Source: Liolophura sinensis (taxonomy: Eukaryota; Mollusca; Polyplacophora; Chitonida; Chitonidae). Taken from it: 64,000 nt of DNA. A program made the translations under genes and the position numbers. Shown here piece after piece: positions 45,867-58,228 of the stretch. Below the pieces are notes generated by a model. It did no database searches, was not told the origin of the DNA, and was given only the letters and a program-made list of their open reading frames with translations. Within the stretch, counting starts at the first letter, position 1; each line of letters starts with the position of its first letter. Location of the stretch: NCBI RefSeq assembly GCF_032854445.1, contig NC_088300.1, forward strand, positions 32,467,608 to 32,531,607, in the 5' to 3' direction.

Positions 45867-48274
45867 ATTAAAGTTAAAAGTCACAGTGATGTGAGCTTTG
45901 ACAGGTTGCGGTACACTTCTTAGAAACCACATGAAAAAGCATCTTGATGTTTGTAATACAGGTCATACAATGTGAAAAGGTTCGTGCAGAGTGCAGTACG
46001 TGTCACAAGAGTTTAAGAGACATTTTACAAAGGCTTGACCCGCCTATGGAAAAAAAGTAAATTTTATGCAGTACATGTAATAAGAGTTTCTTTCTTTCTT
46101 TGATTGGTATTTTATGCTAAACTCAAGAATATTTAACTTATACAAATTTATATGAAAATTCCAGCAAAAATGGAGGAAACGTCAGAAAAAAGATGTCAGG
46201 ATATTTCTCTTTTTTTTTTTTTTTTGCCTTTCATGTAGCATTCAAGGAGGTTATAATCTCCACTGCCCATAGGCAATATTCTTGTAGCAAGTTATAACTA
46301 TATTTCACTTATGACAGTATGACAGTCTCTTATCTGCTACTGGCATCAAAACAAGCACTATCATACGAAAGTTTTATTAACCTGTGTTACGGAAAATGCA
46401 AGTTTTTATCACTGTACATGTGATCAACTGTTGCAGTACAATCCCTCAGCCTGAGGCATCACATGTCTATTTCTATGTTCTTATATACAAAACTACTTGA
46501 GGGTGATCAAACACATGTACCATGGATAGAATAGCACATTAAAAACAAAACTGTGCAGAGGGTTTCGTGTGTCGCCGTGCAATTAGGTCCCTCAAATTAA
46601 AATTCATGCCCCATGGTAAATTATATACCTATGAGGCCTGTTAGAAGATAGTTTGTCAAAAAAACCGATAGAGTGAGATTAAGAGCAGTTTAGTCAGAGC
46701 TAAATAGTATGCAAGATAGCAAAATACAGGAGTTCTATTCACAGTAAAAAACAAATTTTAGAGCCAAATGTAATTAACATCATTTTTTGTCAAGTTAAAT
46801 TGGGGAAATATACACAGCAGTATCCCTTGTTCACCTTCAGAAATCTCTACATAAACTGATGAAATTTTTATCACTTATATTAAAGTGAAATATCAAGACA
46901 TAATGTGATGTAAAATTGGTTATTACATTTCTTTTTATTTACCACAACTGTGTACAGCAAGTTTTCATCTAAATTCACATTATCAAATTGTCAAATAAGT
47001 ATTAAACAGAATATTGCACATCAAATTTTGTTCCTAGCTGTGAAGCTGAACAACATAACACACTGGAAGTGTTGTGCCTGTACTGTGTGTGAACTTTCAC
47101 CTCTCACGTGAACAATGTTTGTATTATTCAAATTTCACAGTGCAATCTGTTTGATCAATAGTAGAACAGAAGCCCAGTGTTATTTTGGATGTGAGCAGTT
47201 GTCCATATGTTTCTTCACGCAGGCCAGAGATGTCGCCATTCCAATTCAACTCATGATACTCACAAAAATAATATTTCCCTCCATTACTCTATTCACCATG
47301 GACACTAATACTATCCGTCCTATTTTTTTTGTAAGGATCATGTCCTAATTTTGTTCAAGTGTTTAATCAGATTCTTGGTTGGTCATTCCCCACCACTGAC
47401 TCACCCCATGCGTAAACATTACACTGGTCAGGTACAATGAACAGTCGTGAGAGAGAGACCTAGACGGAAATTTAAACATCAGGAATACCAATATTACCCT
47501 GATTATTGAATCAAAATAATCCCTTTATTAATCAAATATGTACCTGCTTAGATGAAAAGATACATAGTTTGAATGTTTGTTTTTCTAAGTGCAACACGGA
47601 TGTCTATTACACAGTGTGTCTGTCTGTCTGTCACTGTGTCTGTGACTGTCAGTCAGTCAATCGGCTAGTCAAATTTTTGACATCCTATCTGGTAAAACAT
47701 GGCCGACCACTTAACGAGGGCCCAACTACATTCATCTAAACCATTCTACAACTGTGATAATCTCTCATTTTCACTAGAAGACAAAGGATAGAGTGCCACC
47801 TACAAGTCCTAAGTGCCAGTATTTTATATGTAAAATAAGTTAGTACCTTTTTTGATCTTGTCATAAAGTTGTAACGATAGTGAAATGACTTACTTAATCA
47901 GAGCTTGATCTATTCCATACCAAAAACCAGAAGCAAATTTATATATCTGAATGTATATCAGAAAGCTTGAAGATGTTTTCACCTGCTTTTTGGTGGCTTT
48001 GGTTAAAATTATTTCATCTATTTATTTCACTGGTTCTTCACTGGACACAAACATGACAATGGAAACACTTTCAATCCTTTCTCTATTAGAAATGGTAATC
48101 CAGATTGATAAAAACCTAAAGACTGACTTTGTAAACACAGGCCCTGTTAAGGTGCAGAAATGAAGTTCGGTGAAGCACAGAAACGGAAAAAAAAAAAAAA
48201 AAAGAGAAAAAACAAATAAATACACTGAATATTTTCTGTTGCAGCCATACAGTGATTGGGGGGGGGGGTCTTAC

Positions 48275-48442
48275 CTTTGACCTAAGGAACACCAGGCATC
48301 TATTCACGTTCTCCACTTTCTGTACCCTCAATATGCCTTTGTTTGGTTTGCCCAAATGTTCTCCAGATATGATTTCTAACAGTTTCATGAGCAGTTTCCC
48401 ATCAGCCAAGTCACGGAACAAGTCCTTGATTTCCAGTCGAGC
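48275..48442 (-). CDS. SPTBN5: Spectrin exon 1 (CH1), first copy
   Basis: 56 codons, phase 0 to 0. Encodes DLADGKLLMKLLEIISGE and ILRVQKVENVNRCLVFLRSK, the body of CH1. The acceptor follows a short T-run and the donor is GTAAGA. The exon ends only 133 bp from the 200-N gap, so its upstream neighbour cannot be followed in this copy. Confidence 0.93.
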
Positions 48443-48575
48443 CTAAAAAAAACAGATATACAAATCGTGAAAGTGTTGTACAATTATCAAATTAAGTGTA
48501 GCTTAGGTGTTTCATCACCCAACTGGAGTATTAATAAAGAAAATAAAATCCATCAATCACCGTTCATAAAATAAA

Positions 48576-48775
48576 NNNNNNNNNNNNNNNNNNNNNNNNN
48601 NNNNNNNNNNNNNNNNNNNNNNNNNNNNNNNNNNNNNNNNNNNNNNNNNNNNNNNNNNNNNNNNNNNNNNNNNNNNNNNNNNNNNNNNNNNNNNNNNNNN
48701 NNNNNNNNNNNNNNNNNNNNNNNNNNNNNNNNNNNNNNNNNNNNNNNNNNNNNNNNNNNNNNNNNNNNNNNNNNN
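48576..48775. other. Assembly gap, exactly 200 N
   Basis: Unknown bases; a round length suggests a placeholder. The flanks are the two ends of the duplicated block. Frames translated through it (X runs) are meaningless. Confidence 0.99.
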
Positions 48776-49218
48776 ACCTCTGTCTTCTCGAAACTGTCTC
48801 AACTTCTAAGTTCAACAGAAAAACACATCCTTCAAGAGAATATCTGCTAAATTTTCACATACTTCATTCATTTTCTTAAATTGTAAGTTTTAAATTCTTC
48901 ACCTCACATTAACAATCACAGTACATGTAAAAGATATGCAAGCTGCAAATGATACAATGTATAACAGGCAATCAGAATTTGTGCATCCCAAAAGGGGCAT
49001 AACTCTGTGAATATTGAAGCAATGTTATTGGTTTTCAATCAGCCTCAACTCTGGTGGTGGAGACAAAGAGTCGAGAAATCTGATCACCCCTGAAGCAATT
49101 CTGTAGATGTCGTAACGCAAGAATGTTCATGCATGGATGGACAGACGGGCATCCCCATACTGTAACACCCCTTTTTCATTACAGACGAATATAAAAAAAA
49201 AAAAAAAACATCACCTAC

Positions 49219-49261
49219 CTTTCTCCTAAACCTCTGAGCCAGCTGCTCAAGTCGTTCTTGT
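49219..49261 (-). CDS. SPTBN5: Spectrin exon 9 (end of repeat 1), second allelic copy
   Basis: 43-bp micro-exon encoding QERLEQLAQRFRRK, identical to 37443-37485. It is the leftmost exon of the second copy; the contig starts at 48776, so exon 10 has no second copy. Confidence 0.9.
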
Positions 49262-49703
49262 CTGAAATAAGAGGAAGAATATTTTTACATGAATGTTACT
49301 CCTGACTGCCTATGAAGCTACACAAATATGATATGAGTAACAGAGCATCTAATGGTCAAAAGAAATGCTCCCCTCTCAGGTTATCAGTGTCTTACTTACT
49401 GATGTTAAATTAAATTAAATTAAAACAAATCTAATGTTATAAAGACTACAAAATTGAAAACAAAAGATAAAAGAAAAGTTCCCTGTTTATTCTAGAAGTT
49501 ATGAAGATATGGAGATGAAGTTAATGTGACACATGTTGAAAGTTTGGAAAAATTAATAAGCTATCTACCATCTACTTTCTTTCACTTTTAAATTTTATAC
49601 CTTTTCTCTGACTGAAGGAGTTCCAGTCATTCTGAGTCTTGGCCTAATATAATCCTGGTAGAAATATTTACTGGGACTGTACAGGAAATAACCTCTGACC
49701 TAC

Positions 49704-49886
49704 CGGATTAATTCTTCCCTGAGTGCTACTTCCCGGCCATGCTCTGCCTTCTCGAGGCTTGACCATGCGCTCTCAATGTCGTGAACCAAGATACCTTCAG
49801 GGGGAATGTATGCTCTCTGACCATTGGCTTTCAGTTTGGCTTGAATGTTAAAGTACTGAGCCTCAATGTTGCCCTTTTCTCGGTAT
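49704..49886 (-). CDS. SPTBN5: Spectrin exon 8 (repeat 1), second allelic copy
   Basis: 183 bp encoding YREKGNIEAQYFNIQTKLKA to EHGREVALREELI of spectrin repeat 1. Four synonymous differences from 38017-38199 and no replacement. Confidence 0.9.
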
Positions 49887-49927
49887 CTAAAATAAACATC
49901 AATTCACAAACATTAGTGTTAATCACC

Positions 49928-50196
49928 AATATTTATTTATTTATTTGATTGGTGTTTTACGCCGTACTCAAGAATATTTCACTTATACGACGGCGACCAG
50001 CATTATGGTGGGAGGAAACCGGGCACAGCCCGGGGGAAACCCACGACCATCCACAGGTTGCTGACAGACCTTCCCACTTACGGCCGGAGAGGAAGCCAGC
50101 ATGAGCTGGACTTGAACTCACAGCGACCGCATTGGTGAGAGGCTTCTGGGTCATTACGCTGCGCAGCGGGCTAACTAACTGAACCACAGAGGCCCC
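49928..50196 (-). mobile_element. SINE family A, full length, in second block only
   Basis: Tail ATTTATTTATTTATTTGATT, complete body, B box GAACTCACAGC, and head to GAACCACAGAGGCCCC. In the first block the same place holds 73 bp of unrelated sequence (38241-38313); no target-site duplication is visible. Confidence 0.93.
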
Positions 50197-50480
50197 TTCC
50201 AGCAGAAAATAAAGGCAACTACAACATCGTAAATCCAAGAAAGTCATTTGTTTATGTCCTCTGATTTTTCAACAGTTCTGTAATTATAAATTTTCCTTGT
50301 CATTTGTTGATACATAGTGAAGAAAATGGTAAATATGTTTGAATGATTGACTGAGAAAAATGCATTCTTACTTGCAAGCTTTTAAAAACAGTTTTGTAAA
50401 TATAAATAACCCATATGCTTGTACGCAATACAGAAAATAAATTCTGAACGATCAAGTGAGAAAATTGTTTGTATTCTCAC

Positions 50481-50666
50481 TTGGGTGGTTTTTCAACAGT
50501 TCTATAATCCTTAAATTTGATCAGCTCTTCTGAATGGCCTCAGAGAGTTTGGGAATCGTCTGTTGTTGAGCTCCTGGATTTTCTGTCTAATCCACTCGAG
50601 GAGTTGTGTAGTCAGTGCTTCATAGTCCTCCTGCATTCTCCTTACATCCATAACCTGGGCCATTAC
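50481..50666 (-). pseudogene. SPTBN5: Spectrin exon 7 (repeat 1), second copy, frameshifted
   Basis: Counterpart of 38573-38760 but 186 bp instead of 188. It lacks one T near 50528 (TTT to TT) and one C near 50540 (CC to C), which breaks the frame after about 40 codons. Splice sites and the rest of the exon are intact, and the other three differences are synonymous. Both losses are in homopolymers near a contig end, so base-calling error is more likely than real decay. Confidence 0.85.
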
Positions 50667-50711
50667 CTGTGCACATAAATATCATTAACTGATTTGATCA
50701 CAACATGTATG

Positions 50712-50978
50712 GAGAATCAACTCCATAGAGATATGGAGAATCAAGAAACATACCCCATGGAGAATCAAAATGCCTGCATACATGAATAACCAACTTGGAG
50801 AATGGAGATTCAACTGATAAGAGAAATGGAGAATCAACTGATTAGAGAAATGGAGAATCAACTGACTAAGGATATGGAGAATCAACTGATTAGGGAAATG
50901 GAGAATCAACTGACTACGGAAATGGAGAATCAACTGACTAAGGCTTTTAGAGAATCAACTGATTAGGGAACTGACTAA
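50712..50978. repeat. 24-bp tandem repeat, second copy
   Basis: Same array as 38812-39075 with nearly the same unit number. Confidence 0.85.
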
Positions 50979-51483
50979 GCAAATGGAAAATGTTTTGAAC
51001 CAGAAGTACATAGACGAAATGAATTCAAGACTATGAAGAAGAAAACTATGAACATTAAAGCTTAAATCCTGCCAACATCACTTCTCCTTCTAGTAGTCCA
51101 GTTGTAGACCTACAAACTGCTGTACAATTATTCAATAGGTGTTTAGTGGTCCAGTTGTAGACCTACAAACTGCCACACAATTATTCAATACATGTTCATC
51201 GTCATACTCAAAATTTTTTTCACTTATAGGATGACATCTTGGTTTATGAGTAGAGGAAACCAGATTAACCTCCAACCTTGACCATGTACCTGGCAAAATT
51301 CCTCGCTTAAAGATACAGCCAAAACAATAAGAGCTGGGTTTGAGCACCTAACCTCATTGGTCAAGGGGCTTACTGTTGCAGGGAGTAAGCATGCATATAA
51401 CCATGTGAGCCAGTGAGCCTTGCATCTCACTGAGAGGCCATGTGCAAAGACTTACATCACCTAGGAGATCATCACCACCCTAC

Positions 51484-51596
51484 CTTAGCTATTCTCCTTC
51501 CTCCTGTTTTCTCACTCTTCATCTTGGCAAAGTAATGGTAGTAAGATGCCACATAGGTCACAATGATCTTCTCGTCTGGCCTATTTACGTCGACAT
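51484..51596 (-). CDS. SPTBN5: Spectrin exon 6 (end of CH2), second allelic copy
   Basis: 113 bp encoding DVDVNRPDEKIIVTYVASYY and the start of the helical linker after CH2. One synonymous difference from 39578-39690. Confidence 0.92.
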
Positions 51597-51887
51597 CTAC
51601 AAATACATAAGACAGGTGCATTTAAAACATTTGATCATAAAATTCAGACATGCTCTACTGAATAACACTGAAATGGCATAATTTCAATGATTTAGGTTCA
51701 AAATTTTCTAATAAAAAAAAAAAAATTCTTCTCTTCCTCAAAGACTTGCATGCTCAAAATTTAAAATGTCTTTATCGATTTGCTTTAGAGATTTACTTTA
51801 TTGATGAAATAAATCCTTTACAGCACTTTAAGATAAGGCACTTTAACAGAATACCTCGCCACTACCAAAGGAATTATATAGTTTTAC

Positions 51888-52003
51888 CTTCAGGATCCAG
51901 GATCTTGGCAATGCCAAGTCTGTCCTGTGCTACGTCAAAAGCATTATTGAGATTGCCTATGTGATCTTCAGGAACCAATTCGTCATAGTTGATCAGGTCA
52001 GGC
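51888..52003 (-). CDS. SPTBN5: Spectrin exon 5 (CH2), second allelic copy
   Basis: 116 bp encoding PDLINYDEL through AKILDPE of CH2. Two differences from 39983-40098: one synonymous and one Ala-to-Val replacement, reading LVPED here against LAPED in the other copy. This is the only amino-acid substitution seen between the two copies. Confidence 0.92.
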
Positions 52004-52377
52004 CTGGTATGGAACAAAAATGAGATGGTTTTTAAGCCAGGCTTACACATAAAGAATCTGTTAAACATTAGTTCGGCTTTATTAGCCATTAAGTCTTAAT
52101 TTTTTTACATCTTCTTGTGGTGTGTTATGACTTAATTCAACATATTTAAAGTAAAACTATAAGGAAAATTTGCATAATTCAAAACTTATTGAAAAGGTAT
52201 CTTCCACAAATATTTGATCCAATACATTCATAAAGTATCACTTTGGTGCTAAAAACTTGGATTTCCAGTAGAATAGCATCCAACTTTTTTCAGATCGTTT
52301 GAAGACTTGAATTTTGGCAAACTGGATGAAATGTTAGGTCGAACACAGGAGATGACACTACATCAACTGATTCTTAC

Positions 52378-52458
52378 CTGTGGGCATGTATAAGTGCATT
52401 AAAAGCCAGGCCGTTCCTCCAGCTGCTTGTGAAGTTTTTGACATCAACACCTGGGTAT
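52378..52458 (-). CDS. SPTBN5: Spectrin exon 4 (CH2), second allelic copy
   Basis: 81 bp entering with one base and leaving with two. It encodes [16 protein letters not shown] and [11 protein letters not shown] of CH2. Identical to 40473-40553. Confidence 0.92.
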
Positions 52459-53157
52459 CTAAAATAAAGACAAAACAGAGCACTGACTTCCATTTTTTAC
52501 AATGGGAGACTCGAGGACGAGTTACACACCAGGTACACGTAGCATGCATCGTTTTCTGTCGGGACGCTGCAGTGCGTATGTACTTCATGTATCTTTTATG
52601 AGCACACGTAAGCTGAAAATTCTGACATAATACAGGAAAGAACAAATGAGTTCACAGGCTTGGGCCGTCTTGATACATGTGGGAATGAGTTCCCCATTTG
52701 GTACCTATTTCAAAGGACATAGCTCTGTAACAAGTGGATTAAGGGGGGATAACTCATACAGCAAATGACGACAACATTGCTGATGCAAGACAGAATACCA
52801 GTTTATTGCTTTGAATGGTGTTTCACATACAGCAAAATTTCACTTATATGAGGTGGCTTGCGGATAGAGTAAATTTCTATATTAGTGTGCCAGGTACCTC
52901 AGAAACGTCTAAATGTAATCCAGGAGCAGGATTTATACAAACCACTGAAGTGGATCCATGAATGACACCTACATAGCAGATTCAAAAGATTATTACATTC
53001 GAAAAAATCTAAAAATCACAATTAAAAATTCCTGTTTAGGATTTAACTGTATCTGTGTGTAATATTTTTTCTGCTGAATCAGATGAAGTTATAAGATCTA
53101 CAAGATGGGTATTATCAAGCTAAAAGTCAGGATGTAAACACATGGTAAAAGCCTCAC

Positions 53158-53234
53158 CCAGCAGTCTTTCTTTGGCACCACAGCAGTAAAGCATCTTTGG
53201 CAGATTTCTTCTCACTGTCTTCATCCTCCTCATC
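53158..53234 (-). CDS. SPTBN5: Spectrin exon 3 (start of CH2), second allelic copy
   Basis: 77 bp, leaving two bases of a split codon. It encodes the acidic CH1-CH2 linker DEEDEDSEKK and the CH2 opening SAKDALLLWCQRKTAG. Identical to 41229-41305. Confidence 0.92.
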
Positions 53235-53484
53235 CTAAGTTAATGGAGAGAATAAAAAAAAACAATCATCATGACACAGAGAAGATCAAAGAAAATATGG
53301 TTCTAAAGATGAGGTGATACTTGCATCGAGTTGGTTTTCTGGTCTGAATGCAGCAAATTGCTCATGTTCCAATGAGAATGTGTACCAGAATTTCTTTTTT
53401 GAACAAAACCATAATTATGCAGATAATCAGAATGAAAATGTATTCTTCTGTCATCATTCTTCATACACAAACTATCTCAAAACG

Positions 53485-53635
53485 TCGTACATGGGAAGGC
53501 CTTCCAGCAACCTGCGGATGGTCATGGGTTTCCCCACGGGTTCTGCTCGGTTTCCTTCCACCATAATGCTGGTCGCCGTCACATAAGTGAAATATTTTTG
53601 AGTATGGCGTAAAACACCAGTCAAATAAATAAATA
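53485..53635 (+). mobile_element. SINE family A, 3-prime part, second copy
   Basis: Counterpart of 41558-41704. Several substitutions, including intact AATGCTGGTCGCCGTCACAT where the first copy has a small insertion. Confidence 0.8.
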
Positions 53636-53848
53636 AATATTTCAAACATGTATGGTGTGAATGAGATTTATGAGTGGGATGAACCTGGCCTGAACATGGG
53701 GAACAACTCAAAGCTTCCAGAAACAGTAACTGAGCAAGAGCAAAACGTCTGCCTACAGAACCCATTACATGGCCAGGTCATGAAGATTCCGCATGTTTAA
53801 TATAACTGTAACATTACTTTTACTTCAAGAAGGTTTTTAGCTACATAC

Positions 53849-53965
53849 CACTTCAACCACAATATCTTGAATTTGGAAGCGTAAAATAATGGTCCAGATG
53901 AGACCCAGGATAAGTCGAGGATTGCCATCTACAATGTCCTCTGCTCCAATGTTCTCAAAATGTAC
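53849..53965 (-). CDS. SPTBN5: Spectrin exon 2 (end of CH1), second allelic copy
   Basis: 39 codons, phase 0 to 0, starting [15 protein letters not shown] and containing [16 protein letters not shown], the hallmark last helix of spectrin CH1. Two synonymous differences from 41921-42037. Confidence 0.92.
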
Positions 53966-54125
53966 CTGAAAATTGGAAAACAAATAAGATTTTTTAAAAA
54001 TTTCTAACATAACTTACTGTGGCTTAGATATGGAATATTTGAAATGGCCAGAAGATTCATAATGTAATATGCTGCAACTATGAATGGCGCAATGACTTCT
54101 GTACCTGGCCACGATTCATCGACCC

Positions 54126-54318
54126 TAAGAATGATGGGCCAGAAACAACTGATGACAAAGAAACACTTGACGGATAAGAAACAAATGAAACAGAAACAAA
54201 CAATGGATCGAAAACAACTGATGAAACAGAAACAAATGACTGATCCGAAACAAATGATGGATCATGAAACAAATGATGGATCGTAAGCAAATTATGAAAC
54301 AGAAACAAATGATAGGAC
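54126..54318. repeat. 18-bp tandem repeat, second copy
   Basis: Same array as 42198-42372 with about one extra unit (second AAACAAATGATGGATC). Confidence 0.8.
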
Positions 54319-54940
54319 ATGGAAAAAAAAAAGCCTGAAAGGATAGATCAGAACTACGATTGAACACAAACCGCTGATGGACAGATGGATTAGATATGTC
54401 TGCTCGGCATAGCAATAACAGAGGGTGACCACTCAGGCACAGGTTATATATGTGTGATGCTGAATAGACCAGATCCAGTTTAACAATAAATGAGAAACTA
54501 TACATATGCATCTGTAAACTGAGCAGGTGACTGGCAATTCCATGTGGATCAGAATAAGACCTTGACACTCAGTGCCAAGTTAAATTATCATATGAGGAAA
54601 CTAATCCACCTGCATCAACGCACACAAAGACAACACTGATCTGACTGGAGAGCTTACGATTTTAAAAATATTCAGGACAATTGGTTTACTGTGAGAAAAA
54701 AAAAAGAAAAACAAAAAAAATGGAGGTGACCTCTTTTTGTCTTCTAGTCTTATGTTGATATACAGGTTCAGATTGGAGATGGATAATTTTATGACTTTTA
54801 AGGTTTATCCAAAACATTTCTTTTTGCAGTATCATACAATGTATAACTGTAAGCGCATAAGGTGCACACAGTTATGGGATGGGCGCATAACACATAGAAC
54901 AGGATCTAGGTAGGTCTAGAAACTTTCAGGGTAAATTATA

Positions 54941-55104
54941 CAATTATTGCATGATTCAGAGTGGAAAATTGTGATTGGTTGGTGTGCGCGCGAGTTGCAC
55001 ATCAGCTGTTGAGAGCCGACAAATCACGTTATCCGGTGTGATAAAACAATTATTGCATGTTCCACTCTGAAACATGCAATAATTGTTTTATCACACCGGA
55101 TAAC
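54941..55104. repeat. Complex foldback element, second copy
   Basis: The 34-bp pair (55028-55061 with 55071-55104) is exact. The 24-bp arm at 54941 has one mismatch and the 12-bp pair is disrupted (GTGATTGGTTGG). Confidence 0.9.
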
Positions 55105-55878
55105 CCATCACTCAAGACTTTACGTTTCCATCCGTGAATGGTATTTGGACAGACCTAAAAACAAATGACTGTCAAATCAGACGACAGATGTGACATCATA
55201 CAACACAAAGGGGAGACTACCTAAGACCCAACCAAAAACAAATGTGATGTAGCATGTTTAGGGTGCTATAGTGCATGGGTTTCTTTTAAGACATTAAAGC
55301 GTGTAACATCATGAAATGTGACGTGATATTATCCAATGGGGGAACGATACATTTACAGGAGGTACAATGGTACAAGTTACCCACGAGAAGGGCATATGGG
55401 GATTTTAACAGTGTGGAATTTTACCCCAGAGCTGCTGGTGCATAACACACAAAACCGTACCTAAATATGTCTAGAATTTTCGAACTATTCAAAAAAAACA
55501 CTGTCACAGAGAAAGGTATAGATGGTTTTCAGTTTCAATCCCAGTTTAGGTAGTTCTAATATCCGGATACAATTTGCACATTATCATCTACTGCCTAAAT
55601 CTAGACTTTTCTCTTTCTTGTCACAAACTATAATTTGATATCAAATCACACAGATTTTTCCATTTGCAGACAACAACCAAAAAGTGCAGAATTAAACAGA
55701 GAGAAATAAATGTAATAACATATTACTTTTGCTGCTGAAATCTGGATTTTTCCATGACAACACCTTTCTACCTTCCAAGCAAACCTCAAAACAACTTTCT
55801 AAGATCAAAAGAACTCTTAGCATCAGGAAAAATGAGCAACTTGGTCATGGAATAAATTTGGGGTCACTTTGTTTTTTT

Positions 55879-56072
55879 ATTTATTTGATTGGTGTTCTAC
55901 GCCATACTCAAGAATATTTCACTTATACGACGACGGCCAGCATTATGGTGGGAAGAAACCGGGCAGAGTCCAGGGGAAACCCACGACCATTCGCAGGTTG
56001 ATGGTAGACCTTCCCACTTATGGCCGGACAGGAAACCAGCATGAGCTGGACTTGAACTCACAGCGACCACTT
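55879..56072 (-). mobile_element. SINE family A, headless copy, second block
   Basis: As 43944-44120 but retaining GGACTTGAACTCACAGCGAC of the B-box region. Confidence 0.85.
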
Positions 56073-56603
56073 GGGGTTGTTTAACTTCTTAGTAATGCAC
56101 AGTCAGACTTCTGGCTGGACGAAACTTCTGTGTGCGTATTATTTTAATTTTTCACCTGTTGACATCCAGGTGACATCCAGGTGTCTAAATTACGGAATTC
56201 AGGTGGCATTTTTACAGAATGTATAAACTGCTCTAAACTTTTCCAAAGCTTTTTGACACAGTGAGAGTTATCTTGACTTGCTTGCATAGCAATCTAGATA
56301 AAGTGAGTGATAAAGATAAATCAAGGTGCGGCAGTAACCTCACAACTTAATCACAAGAATAACAGTGTGAATTACTGGCTATAAAGAGACCACAAGAACA
56401 CAGTATCGGCATACTGTTATCTCTAAACAAAGATACAAATGTAGCAAACTAATAGTCACTCTGATAAAGATGTGTATTGATACAAGCTAAACTGTATGTA
56501 TCTCTCTCTGTTTTATATATCTCCTATTAGAAAACCTTTCCTGCAAGTCCACACAATTTGCAGGTAGTTTTGGCACGGCACATACATGCACTAGAATATT
56601 TGC

Positions 56604-57268
56604 GTACTTGAATATTTGTTACATACATCTACATCACATGCTTGAATATTTGTTACATACATGTACACTACGTACTTGAATATTTGCTTCATACATGTAC
56701 ACTACATACTTGAATATTTGTTACATACATGTACACTACATACTTGAATATTTGCTTCATACATGTACATCACATACTTGAATATTTGCTTCATACATGT
56801 ACATCACATACTTGAATATTTGTTACATACATGTACATCACATACTTGAATATTTGTTACATACATGTACATCACATACTTGAATATTTGTTACATACAT
56901 GTACATCACATACTTGAATATTTGCTTCATACATGTACATCACATACTTGAATATTTGTTACATACACACACTTGAATATTTGCTTCATACATGTACACT
57001 ACGTACTTGAATATTTGTTACATACATGTACATCACATACTTGAATATTTGTTACATACATGTACATCACATACTTGAATATTTGTTACATACACACACT
57101 TGAATATTTGCTTCATACATGTACACTACGTACTTGAATATTTGCTTCATACATGTACACTACGTACTTGAATATTTGCTTCATACATGTACACTACGTA
57201 CTTGAATATTTGCTTCATACATGTACACTACGTACTTGAATATTTGCTTCATACATGTACATTGTGTA
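56604..57268. repeat. 34-bp VNTR, second copy, about 20 units
   Basis: Same unit as 44640-45085. Two shortened units read ACATACACACACTTGAAT. About 220 bp longer than the first copy. Confidence 0.93.
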
Positions 57269-57713
57269 CTTGTATACTTGTATTATATGCAGAAGCTACA
57301 AAACAAGTATTTTTTTGCACTTTACAAAGACTCTGGATTCAAAGTATATTATCTCGGTTCTTCAATCTTTTTACATATAACTGGGTCAACTTTGAATGGA
57401 ATATAAGAATAAAATTTCATTTATCCGTAAATGATTTGTGTTATCAAATCAAGAATTAGTTTTTTTTAAGATGGTTGTTTGTGTGTGGAGAATACCAGGT
57501 TTTGTAACAAAAAAATCAATTCACCATACACGCTTGCTACATAGCCTACAAACCTCTTCATGTTAAAACAAAAGTCGAATTAGCAAGACAAAATGGATTC
57601 AAATGATCACTGACCTTAAGCTGAAGAAATACAATAAAGTGTTGCATAAATTAAAAAGGTATCTTTTTATGTGTGAAATAGGAACATATCTTACTTTCCT
57701 GCCTTTCATGCCT

Positions 57714-57798
57714 ATTTATTTCATTTGATTAGTGTTTTATACCGCACTCAAGACTATTTCACGTGTACGACGACAGCCACAGTTATGGGGGGAGGATC
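57714..57798 (-). mobile_element. SINE family A, tail fragment, second block
   Basis: Counterpart of 45530-45612. Confidence 0.7.
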
Positions 57799-57928
57799 CT
57801 TACGTGTCCAAAGTGTCTTATGGCTGACATGGTTAGGTAAGACTCTTGACTCTTTACGCTTCAAAGTTGAGCGTTTATTTTCTTCAACAACTGTTCCTGT
57901 TGTTAGCTATGTTCATGTCAAGTAAGTG

Positions 57929-58228
57929 TGAAAACATTATCTTCTTGAAGTCATGGTATTAAACGGAGTGTACACACGGTACTGTGTATGAAAACATTGT
58001 CTTCTTGAAGTCATGGTATTAAACGGAGTGTACACACGGTACTGTGTATGAAAACATTGTCTTCTTGAAGTCATGGTATTAAATGGAGTGTACACACGGT
58101 ACTGTGTATGAAAACATTGTCTTCTTGAAGTCATGGTATTAAATGGAGTGTACACACGGTACTGTGTATGAAAACATTGTCTTCTTGAAGTCATGGTATT
58201 AAACGGATTGTACACATGGTACTGTGTA
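57929..58228. repeat. 60-bp VNTR, second copy, 5 units
   Basis: Five near-identical 60-bp units where the first block has two. It yields a 129-codon minus-strand frame of 20-residue repeats that is not a supported gene. Confidence 0.95.

Larger units (their letters stand above)
42038..48274. other. Intron between spectrin exons 1 and 2, first copy
   Basis: 6.2 kb without a recognisable gene. It holds an 18-bp repeat (42198), a foldback (43007), family D (43783), SINE A (43944, 45530, 46090 remnants), a 34-bp VNTR (44640) and a 60-bp VNTR (45747). Confidence 0.7.
36999..48575. repeat. Block present twice, first copy (contig end)
   Basis: 11,577 bp that correspond end to end to 48776-61030. 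The left limit matches the first base after the 200-N gap and the right limit is the last base before it, the pattern of a contig suffix overlapping the next contig's prefix. It contains spectrin exons 1-9, all intact. Confidence 0.93.

Noticed and set aside
48557-48815. Open frames across the gap
   Set aside because: They consist of unknown residues from N bases.
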